NCBI GenBank assembly: GCA_045580305.1
Contig: JAZNNQ010000048.1
Location: forward strand, 1-21,901
Direction of reading: 5' to 3'
Source: RGIG7332 sp045580305
GTDB lineage: Bacteria > Bacillota > Clostridia > Oscillospirales > JAAYXM01
DNA length: 21,901 nucleotides
Made by a program: the position numbers and the translations under genes
Notes under the pieces: model-generated
Told to the model about the DNA's origin: nothing
Database searches by the model: none
The model's input: the letters and a program-made list of their open reading frames with translations, nothing else
Shown: positions 14,899 to 21,901 of the stretch, one piece after another
How positions within the stretch are numbered: the stretch's first letter is position 1
Layout of the letters: the number at the start of each line of letters is the position of its first letter

Positions 14899-17800
14899 TT
14901 ACTTAATATAAGCACCGTTAATGGTTACATATTTGCCATAGATATAGTTTCCGTCAAGGTCTATTGCATAAGGACGGTATGTAATATCAGCGGTCTTATA
15001 AGCGTCGCTGAAGGTTACCGACTGTGCAAATATCCTTGTACACTTATTACCAAGAGTTGCAGGTGTTACCGTTGCATTGGTTGCTTTGAAACTGTTAAAT
15101 ACGGTATTGGTTCGCATATACACGCTCTTATCGCCGGATTTTATTTCAAAACCAACCTCCTGGTATTTGAGAGTATCAACACCCGCGAACAGGTAAACTC
15201 TGTACTTTGTGCTGTTGTCAGTATCAACAAATGAGATATTTCTGATATATGCGGTCATTGTACCGAAGATGTCATTACCTTCTGCCCACTTAGCATAAAG
15301 TGTAACATTTCCGGTTTTATCCCAATTCTTTGTTCCTACACCATTTGCCTTATAGTACTGAGTTCCGGCATCATCGTAGTAGCCTTCAAAGACATATCCG
15401 CTCTTTGTGGGCACTTCTACCTTGGGCAGCGCTTCACCATAATTTACAGTAATCTTTGAAGTGCTGTTGCCGTTATCAAGGGTAATGGTTGACTCTATGG
15501 TTGTTACCTCAACCTTTACGGTAACTTCGGCATAGTTCACGCCGTCACTTCCCTTGAAGATGATGGTATACTCACCTATCTGCTCTGTAGTGGGTGTCCA
15601 GCTAAACTCGCCGGTCTCCTCATTGAAGTTTGCGCCCTCGGGGAGATTTTCAGCAGTGTAGGTAATATCACCCGGTGCGGTTGAGCTTGCCTCTACGGTA
15701 AAGGTGAGTTCCTCCTCTGCGGTTACCATCTGGTCAGCAATCTGGGTAATGGTCACCTCGCCCTGAATCCACTTAGCACAGAGAGTCACATCGCCAACCT
15801 GATCCCAGCTTCTTGCACTGGTACCGTCTGCCTTGTAATACTGTGTACCTTCGCCGTTTTCCTCTGTAAAGTAACCGCCGAAGACATAGCCATTCTTGGC
15901 GGGTACGGTAATTGCAGGAAGCTCCTCGCCATAGGTTGCCGTTACAGATCCGCCCGCATCGAGGGTTATCGTGGATGTATTTACAGTCCAGCGTGCATAA
16001 AGGGTAGCTGCCTCAGCTTTATTCCAAGCTCTATTAGAAGTACCATCTTTTTTGTAGTACTGGGTACCACCGCTGGGAGCATCCCAATAACCCACAAATG
16101 TGTATCCTTCCCTGGTAGGCTTTGTCATTTCCGGCATTGCAGATCCGTAGGTCGCAGTTACACTTGCTGTGCCGCCGGAACCACCGTTTGCATCCAAGGT
16201 TACGGTATATGTATTTGCCTTCCATGCCGCATAAAGGGTTGTGGTGTCCACATCCTTATCCCATACGTGAACGCTTTTACCGTTTTGGTTATAGTATCTT
16301 GTACCGCTGGTATCGGTAGTATCATAGTAACCATTGAAGGTATAGCCCGTTTTGGTGGGGATAGCGTCATCAACCGGGGGCATATTTGCACCATAGGTTG
16401 CAGTAATGGTCGGTTTATTGCCCGTCGCAGTACCGCCGTTAGTATTCAAGGTTACAGTTGTGCTGGATACAACGGTGGGGAGCGGAATTCTGAATGTGTT
16501 TCCTGCTGCCGCGTTGTAGATGTAAGAGCCGTCTGCATTAAGCGTTGTAATAAGAGACTTTTCGCCAAGGTCAAGTCTGTACTTGTTGCTGCCTAAATCG
16601 GTGGCTCCCATAATCTCCATTACGGCATTCTCGGTACGACCGTTTTCAATGTCGATATGCTTGCCAACAAGCTTGCTTGCATCAACTGCGGTATCAAACT
16701 GGACATCCACATAGTTGTCAAAGGACAGGGTCTTTGTAAAGTCGGTTACGGTACCGGTGTATGCCGCAGTTGAGGTTGTTGTGTTAACCTTTGTAGCATC
16801 GTTACCATATGCGTAGATAAGACTACCGTTCTTTACAGAGAACACGCCAACAAAGCCCTGGAATTCGAAAAGTCCTGCAACCTTATAGGTTACCTGATTA
16901 TTTGTAGCATATACGATGTAATCGGTAATGCCGTCGGTACGAACTACCTGTATTGCCTTTGCAACATCGTCAGTACCCTCGGTCGCACCGCCTGTGCGCG
17001 CTACGGTTACAGCGCTGATTGACTTAATGTAACGGCTGTCCTTATAAGGCTCGTAAACCGCGGTAAAGAGTGAATCAAGGTTAGTACCGCTTCTGCGTGC
17101 CATCATAAACTCTAATGTTTCCGGGTTACCGTCACGCTGGGGCGGAGCACCTGTTGCAAGTGCTACCTCAGAGAGAGCAAAGCCGTTTACCATATTTATT
17201 CTCATGTGAAGATCCATATCTTCTGCCCAATCACTACGGAAATCCTTAATCTGGAAGTCAACCGCGAAGTTGCCGGTTGTACAGTTGGTTGCACGGCGGA
17301 CGTTATTAAGATATGAGAAACCGTTTGCTACACCCTTGGTTTCATATGCAATGCTTGCACCTGCATATGAACCGCCGGACTGGGTAACAAGGGTGAGACC
17401 CTCGGTTGCATAAATCTCATCACTCATTGCGTGGAAGTTGTAAAGGTGCTCGTTTCCGCCCTTAACACGGAAGAAGTCAACACCATAAGAAACCTCGTCG
17501 TTAACCCTTACCATTACAATACTTCTGCGGAAGATACCGCTTGCTGTACCGTTTGTTGATCCGGGAGGTGCGTTAACATCCATTACCTTAACGCGACCCG
17601 AATCGTCGAAGTGGAGCGGACGACCGTTATTTCTCGGTGTTCCGTTGGTGTAGGAGCGGATTCTGTTATGGCTCTGGTCATTTGTCATAACAGTATTGTG
17701 CATAATTGTACCCTGCTCCCAATAAGTGCTCTTGTCAGAGCCGTCTGCTGCTGTGGGATAACCGATATCCGGTGCCATATTTACACCATACGCCTCGATG

Positions 17801-20800
17801 CCGAGGTTAAGTACATCGGCATGCTTGTGTGAGTTTGCCGCACCGTAATACAGCCAGAAGTCACGCTGTGTATCGGTAATTGTTCCGTCGGAATTTTCTT
17901 TGTATGTACCGTCACGCAAGATGGAGAAACCGTAGCCCGAGAGCTGGCGGGATTTATCAAAGTCATACTCGCCGTGTTCTTCAATTACGTCAAGGATTTC
18001 CTGACGCATGCTTGACGGGATTTTATTTACATTTGCTTTATTTTTGTGATATAAGAACTGTGCAAATGCAATATCCTTGGTGTTTGTCCATGCGGCACGC
18101 AGGAACTGATCCTGAATATGATACTGTTTATAACCTACCGCACTTGAGTCACCAATCTGCGCTACCTGGTTTCGAACTAAAACGATGGGAAGGAATGCCT
18201 TGAGCATAAGCACGAATCGGGGATTCTGATAAAGGTCGCCTGCCTGATAGGTTTCATATCCTTCAACCGCTTCAGCGAGGAGGGATAAGTTTCTGCTCCA
18301 AAGATCGTTGTAGTTAGGTGCTGATTCCGCACCGTGACCGTCACGGTCAACAAGGTTAATAAGCTGTGCATTTACATTACCTCCGGTAATGTCCTCATCA
18401 CCGTAATCGCTGTCTGATGCAGCATATACCCAGTCTAAGATTTCCTTTGTCTTGGGTAAACTATCATAGATAACGCCCGCATATGCAGCACAGGACTGAT
18501 GCATACCGAAGTTACCGTGGATGTTACCGTTTCGAATATCCTTATATGTCTGGAGAATAAGTCTGTCTTCAATTCGATCACGAATTGCAACGGTTGTGAG
18601 TTTAGCATTACCCAACTTGTACTGAAGTGCTTTCTCGGAAATCGCCTCGACGACAGTGGGGTCCTCGTAAGCATCGTAAACCGCATCGTATGCCTTCATT
18701 GCAACGCGGCTTAATGTATGTTGCCAGATAGATCCGACCATTTTACCCTTTGGTAGTGTCGAGTCGGAGTTGAAGAATAAGGGGAAGTAGGGCTCCATAT
18801 AAAGTGTGGGGTAGACATCCGCAATACGGTCTACAAGTATTGCCGCCGCTTTACCGTATTTAATATCACCGCTGTACAAATAAGCAGAAGGTAATGCTTC
18901 CAAAAGACGCTGAACAATACCGTCGTTGGGGTTCATATCATGCTTATACCAAACGCCCCAGTGGTTGTAATATGCGATATAGGTATAGACCTGCTCTGCG
19001 GTTACACCCTTACCGTTTACAATCGTCTTGCCGGAGTAGTATCCGTAACCGTCATCAACGCCCCAGCCTTCGCCTTTCTCAGGGTTGCGGGTGTTGGTAA
19101 GGTAACCGGTCTCACCTGCTGCAACGAGCTTTGCATTTTCAGCCTTTGCACGCTCGTATGACCACATACTATCTTCACCGATGCCGAGCTTGTAGAAACT
19201 CTCAAAGTCGTTTGACGGGAAGGTACGGGTACAGGAAGGACACTGGAGCTGCCACGGAGTAGTGAGCGGATCCAGTATGTACGCATAACTGCCCCATTGA
19301 GAAGTAGAAAAGTCAAGTCCGCAGTAACGACATTTAAACATCTCCGGGTCGTAGCGGTGACCTACCGCGGCTCCTCGGGGAAGCTCCTGTGTGGTAACAA
19401 CGGACCAGATATCCGGAAGAGCAGCTAAATAAGTATCTGCTTTGGTAACGTTACTTTTGCTTCCTGCTCGACGGGAAGCAGTTGTGTACCAGCTTGATGA
19501 GGTCTTGCCGGTGGTAACTTTAACTGCGATATAAGGTCTATGGGTTACGCCGTTTAATGTGGTTGTTGCGTGAATATATGCTGTACCTTCAGCTACCGGT
19601 GTAATGTAACCGGTGGAGCTTACTTTAGCAATGGATGAACTTGATGTTGAGAAGGTAACTGCGGAGGGATCTATTTCTACTCCCTCTGCGGTTTTTAAGG
19701 TAATCTGTGAGCCTGCATCAGTGGGCTTGAGAGCGGTTTTTTCAGCGCTCATATAAATCTTATCCTCTGCAGTAACGGTAGCATACACGGTCTGCGTACC
19801 GGTATAGATACCGTTTGTATATGTAATCTTAACAGATGTTACACCTGCTGAAACAGCTGTAAGCTTAACTGAAGCGCTGCTGGATGAAACCGTAGATGTT
19901 GCGGTTACAATATTGCTCTTGCCGAAAGATACGGTAACCTTACCGTTCGTGTAATCAACAGCCGAGCCGTTTGCCATTTTTAAGTTAAGGGGAAGCGTAA
20001 CGCTGTTTCCGACAGCAATTACATTGTTTCTGTTTGCATTTACGCTAAGGCCTGTAAGCTCACCCTTATATGCGAAGAACAAACCATCATAATAGTTAGC
20101 GCCTGCATCTGCAGATGAACCTGTTTCAAGCTTATTGAATCTTACGGTGTATTCGCCCGCCTTAAGAGCGATTGCATTATCAGAGAAATTTACTCTTGTG
20201 CCGGAGGTTCCTACAGCTAAGGTCTTTGTGCACAAAGTACTGCCTGAACTGTTGATAACACTCATAGTAACAGGGGTAGCAAGTGCCTGGAAGAGATTGA
20301 GCTGGGGTAAGTACATACCATCTACCGGCACTTTGATTTTAATATCGGTAATACCGTATTTTTTGCTCTGAATACCATAATTGTGGAAAAGGGGTGAGAA
20401 GGTAACGGTGCTTGCAACGCTCGATACCTTCCAGGGCTGGGAGAATACGGAGGTTGCACTCGCGGTACCTGTCCATGCATTGATTTCGCCGTAGCCACCT
20501 ACCGCTGTATGGTTATATTTAATGAACTTTGAAATGTTATGTACATGGTTTACGGTAAGACTATCGGGGAGAATCTTTGTAAAGTCATAGTATAGGTCGG
20601 TAGCCGCCGTTGTGTAATTTGCCGCACGGACAATGACATTAATCTTTGCCTTGCCGTTACCTACACTGAAGAAAACAGTCTGAGGCTTTGAATTTTCCGC
20701 AACACCTTTAATGGTGAAGTAACGAGAAGAACTGTTAACACCTGCGGTTACATAACTGTTGCCGGTAGTATAGTTCCAACCAGTAAGTTTGTTGGTAGTT

Positions 20801-21591
20801 GTTGTACCGTCGGATAAAACCTGGGTAAAAGGAATGTTTATGGTTTCTCCAACCTTTACCTCGTAAACGCCAAGGTCATTGGTGGGATAGATTGCGCTGA
20901 CAACAGTGGTGTCTGCCGCAACGAGCTTAAAACCATCAAACGCGGGGATTGTACGCTCATTATCAATAACAAACTCAAGCGCATACTCGGTTGCGCTTAA
21001 AGAGACATATTTTGTGGTAATGGGTACATATGTGTTAGCCTCGGGATAATCGGCGAGGAAGAGTTCCTTGCTTGCAACTGTTGTGCCGAGTGATCCATCT
21101 GTGTTAAGTGCACGCAATTTAACGGTTATAGTACCTGCATAATTTTTGAAATAACCGCCGTGAATGTTAAGGTAGGGCACATATTTGCCCTCATTGGCAA
21201 CCTTAATCTTTACAGCTGTGGTCATATCACATTTGCGTGAGCCCGGCACCATAACAAGGCCTATACCTTCATAGCCATATCCGGAATATGATGCACTCTC
21301 GGTGCTGTCCTCTGACACATAGCTATAGCTGTGATATGCCCAGGGATCTGATGTGATAGAAGTATTAAGCGCCGCTACCGCGTCATAGGTAAGAGCTTGG
21401 AATGACGCGAGTTTTGCCGCCGCGGTAGCTCCATAGGACCCTGTATTCGCCTTTGTAAAGTCGTAATACATAGTCGCAGCTGCAGCTTGTGCAACGATTT
21501 CCTGTTCCGGTGCTATTTGCGGAAGAAGTCCTACAAACAAGCATAGAACAAGTAGTGCTGAAAGCACTCGCTTCAGGGTCTGTTTTTGCAT
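14899..21591 (-). CDS. Giant secreted heparinase II/III-like polysaccharide lyase with surface repeats
   Basis: 2230 residues. Signal peptide 1-38 (hydrophobic 10-24, ending AQAAA). Module I 40-226 and module II 333-510 both begin YYDFTK and look like duplicated beta-sandwich, carbohydrate-binding-like modules. Ig-like regions follow each (about 230-322, and 512-610 plus a Big_2-like 611-694). Two CXXC pairs (C754/C757, C784/C787) suggest a zinc site. The lyase region is about 745-1400: NFGMH (1027-1031), Y1094 in APNYNDLW, SHKHAD (1254-1259), D1275 in PDIGYP, and HNTV (1298-1301), the heparinase II/III pattern. A beta-rich region 1400-1705, four InlB/Flg_new repeats with a He_PIG-like domain, and a C-terminal domain 2105-2230. 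No LPXTG, SLH or dockerin seen. It likely cleaves uronic acid glycans outside the cell. AAGGAG lies eight bases before the ATG. Confidence 0.88.
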   Translation of the reverse strand: MQKQTLKRVLSALLVLCLFVGLLPQIAPEQEIVAQAAAATMYYDFTKANTGSYGATAAAKLASFQALTYDAVAALNTSITSDPWAYHSYSYVSEDSTESASYSGYGYEGIGLVMVPGSRKCDMTTAVKIKVANEGKYVPYLNIHGGYFKNYAGTITVKLRALNTDGSLGTTVASKELFLADYPEANTYVPITTKYVSLSATEYALEFVIDNERTIPAFDGFKLVAADTTVVSAIYPTNDLGVYEVKVGETINIPFTQVLSDGTTTTNKLTGWNYTTGNSYVTAGVNSSSRYFTIKGVAENSKPQTVFFSVGNGKAKINVIVRAANYTTAATDLYYDFTKILPDSLTVNHVHNISKFIKYNHTAVGGYGEINAWTGTASATSVFSQPWKVSSVASTVTFSPLFHNYGIQSKKYGITDIKIKVPVDGMYLPQLNLFQALATPVTMSVINSSGSTLCTKTLAVGTSGTRVNFSDNAIALKAGEYTVRFNKLETGSSADAGANYYDGLFFAYKGELTGLSVNANRNNVIAVGNSVTLPLNLKMANGSAVDYTNGKVTVSFGKSNIVTATSTVSSSSASVKLTAVSAGVTSVKITYTNGIYTGTQTVYATVTAEDKIYMSAEKTALKPTDAGSQITLKTAEGVEIDPSAVTFSTSSSSIAKVSSTGYITPVAEGTAYIHATTTLNGVTHRPYIAVKVTTGKTSSSWYTTASRRAGSKSNVTKADTYLAALPDIWSVVTTQELPRGAAVGHRYDPEMFKCRYCGLDFSTSQWGSYAYILDPLTTPWQLQCPSCTRTFPSNDFESFYKLGIGEDSMWSYERAKAENAKLVAAGETGYLTNTRNPEKGEGWGVDDGYGYYSGKTIVNGKGVTAEQVYTYIAYYNHWGVWYKHDMNPNDGIVQRLLEALPSAYLYSGDIKYGKAAAILVDRIADVYPTLYMEPYFPLFFNSDSTLPKGKMVGSIWQHTLSRVAMKAYDAVYDAYEDPTVVEAISEKALQYKLGNAKLTTVAIRDRIEDRLILQTYKDIRNGNIHGNFGMHQSCAAYAGVIYDSLPKTKEILDWVYAASDSDYGDEDITGGNVNAQLINLVDRDGHGAESAPNYNDLWSRNLSLLAEAVEGYETYQAGDLYQNPRFVLMLKAFLPIVLVRNQVAQIGDSSAVGYKQYHIQDQFLRAAWTNTKDIAFAQFLYHKNKANVNKIPSSMRQEILDVIEEHGEYDFDKSRQLSGYGFSILRDGTYKENSDGTITDTQRDFWLYYGAANSHKHADVLNLGIEAYGVNMAPDIGYPTAADGSDKSTYWEQGTIMHNTVMTNDQSHNRIRSYTNGTPRNNGRPLHFDDSGRVKVMDVNAPPGSTNGTASGIFRRSIVMVRVNDEVSYGVDFFRVKGGNEHLYNFHAMSDEIYATEGLTLVTQSGGSYAGASIAYETKGVANGFSYLNNVRRATNCTTGNFAVDFQIKDFRSDWAEDMDLHMRINMVNGFALSEVALATGAPPQRDGNPETLEFMMARRSGTNLDSLFTAVYEPYKDSRYIKSISAVTVARTGGATEGTDDVAKAIQVVRTDGITDYIVYATNNQVTYKVAGLFEFQGFVGVFSVKNGSLIYAYGNDATKVNTTTSTAAYTGTVTDFTKTLSFDNYVDVQFDTAVDASKLVGKHIDIENGRTENAVMEIMGATDLGSNKYRLDLGEKSLITTLNADGSYIYNAAAGNTFRIPLPTVVSSTTVTLNTNGGTATGNKPTITATYGANMPPVDDAIPTKTGYTFNGYYDTTDTSGTRYYNQNGKSVHVWDKDVDTTTLYAAWKANTYTVTLDANGGSGGTASVTATYGSAMPEMTKPTREGYTFVGYWDAPSGGTQYYKKDGTSNRAWNKAEAATLYARWTVNTSTITLDAGGSVTATYGEELPAITVPAKNGYVFGGYFTEENGEGTQYYKADGTSARSWDQVGDVTLCAKWIQGEVTITQIADQMVTAEEELTFTVEASSTAPGDITYTAENLPEGANFNEETGEFSWTPTTEQIGEYTIIFKGSDGVNYAEVTVKVEVTTIESTITLDNGNSTSKITVNYGEALPKVEVPTKSGYVFEGYYDDAGTQYYKANGVGTKNWDKTGNVTLYAKWAEGNDIFGTMTAYIRNISFVDTDNSTKYRVYLFAGVDTLKYQEVGFEIKSGDKSVYMRTNTVFNSFKATNATVTPATLGNKCTRIFAQSVTFSDAYKTADITYRPYAIDLDGNYIYGKYVTINGAYIK
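15286..16458 (-). repeat. Four InlB/Flg_new-type repeats within the lyase
   Basis: Residues about 1712-1790, 1795-1868, 1872-1941 and 2032-2102. Each has a TITLD/VTLDANGG start, a TATYG or TVNYG strand, a P-T-K/R-x-GY-x-F-x-GY core, a TQYY-x-x-DG-x-x-x-x-x-W segment, and a closing TLYA-x-W. Repeats 3 and 4 are separated by a He_PIG-like Ig domain (about 1945-2030). Such repeats usually form stalks of surface proteins. Confidence 0.85.
20062..21474 (-). repeat. Duplicated N-terminal module (YYDFTK modules I and II)
   Basis: Residues 40-226 and 333-510. Shared landmarks: opening YYDFTK, a PW motif (D82-P83-W84 and Q386-P387-W388), an IK(V/I)(K)V...G.Y.P.LN strand (128-142 and 418-432), and a closing strand ahead of D-G-[FL] (219-221 and 502-504). 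Divergent enough to be an old duplication. Confidence 0.65.
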
Positions 21592-21640
21592 AAAAACAAC
21601 TCCTTTTTCATGTTTTTTTCTACAATTTTCCGTACTTTAT

Positions 21641-21669
21641 ATTATATATCATTATACCGCAAGTGTCAA
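21641..21669 (-). promoter_or_regulatory. Consensus promoter for the lyase gene
   Basis: Minus strand: -35 TTGACA (21664-21669), exactly 17 bp, -10 TATAAT (21641-21646), a perfect match to the housekeeping consensus. The leader before the ATG is about 45 bases. The end repeat begins 20 bp upstream of the -35. This would drive the lyase and the two small ORFs. Confidence 0.8.
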
Positions 21670-21688
21670 TTAAAAAAGGAGTGGCGAA

Positions 21689-21901
21689 CGCCACAGCCAG
21701 ATAAGGAAGCATTGGTTTTGATACCATATTTTCCGTAAATAGTGCATCAAAAATTCCGGCAATACGCCAGTATTACCGGAATTTTATTCTTTCTCTTTAC
21801 AAAAAATCTTGCTTTCAAAACTGCCTTGCATCCTGAAAAGATGAATTTTGGATGAAGTTCAAGCTAAAAACGCCCCATAATCCTGACGGATATGGGGCGT
21901 T
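21689..21901 (-). repeat. MITE-like intergenic repeat, copy 2 (cut by the window edge)
   Basis: Inverted copy of the element at 4-281, starting with the same 26-bp terminal repeat. It includes the variable hairpin (21750-21785, 16-bp arms) and the terminator hairpin (21866 to the edge), and ends at the window boundary. The 300 bases upstream of the lyase gene hold only this repeat and the promoter. Confidence 0.8.
21866..21901. terminator. Terminator hairpin of repeat copy 2 (partial)
   Basis: AAAAACGCCCC...GGGGCGTT, the same hairpin as at 65-103. The final T run lies outside the window. It would insulate the lyase promoter from upstream transcription. Confidence 0.55.

Noticed and set aside
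4..21901. End repeats as the two ends of a composite transposon
   Set aside because: No transposase, integrase or resistance cargo lies between them, and the genes are typical chromosomal ones.

Overview
The window is about 21.9 kb of a low-to-moderate GC, Gram-positive type chromosome. Genes have strong AGGAGG-type ribosome binding sites, sigma-A type promoters (TTGNNN, 17 bp, TATAAT-like) and short intergenic gaps. The gene set (YibE/F protein, ThiT-like S-component, YegS/DagK lipid kinase, NptA with a PhoU domain, InlB-type surface repeats) fits Bacillota, probably an anaerobic gut-type Clostridia. The exact taxon is inference. There are no rRNA, tRNA, CRISPR, phage or transposase genes.

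Layout. Positions 4-281 hold an intergenic repeat with 26-bp terminal inverted repeats and a built-in two-way terminator. A second copy in the opposite orientation starts at 21689 and runs off the right edge, so repeats of one family bracket the window. Between them, left to right: a PfkB-family sugar kinase (-); a YibE/F membrane protein (+) converging on a ThiT-like thiamine S-component (-); a diacylglycerol kinase-like lipid kinase (+); a five-gene operon on the minus strand read nptA, azlC, azlD, fkbM-type methyltransferase, phosphohexomutase; then UDP-GlcNAc 2-epimerase plus a membrane-anchored protein of unknown function (+). Next come a CopA copper ATPase (-) with an extra C-terminal CopZ-like domain, and a divergent small NifX/NifB-type protein with a His/Cys tail (+).

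The last third is one gene (14899-21591, minus strand) for a 2230-residue secreted protein. It carries a heparinase II/III-like polysaccharide lyase domain, duplicated N-terminal beta-sandwich modules, Ig-like domains, four InlB/Flg_new repeats and a C-terminal domain without an obvious sorting signal. Directly downstream, sharing its transcription direction, lie two paralogous ORFs of 38 and 40 codons, very acidic, nearly identical over the first 21 residues and divergent afterwards. They are the least explained genes here and the best candidate for something undescribed.

How the genes fit together: several act on surface polysaccharide and envelope (lyase, UDP-ManNAc supply, phosphohexomutase, FkbM methyltransferase, lipid kinase) and several on uptake or efflux (phosphate, branched-chain amino acids, thiamine, copper). 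Apart from the nptA operon and the lyase/small-ORF group, most are one- or two-gene units. Divergent neighbours have closely spaced promoters, and convergent neighbours share bidirectional terminators.
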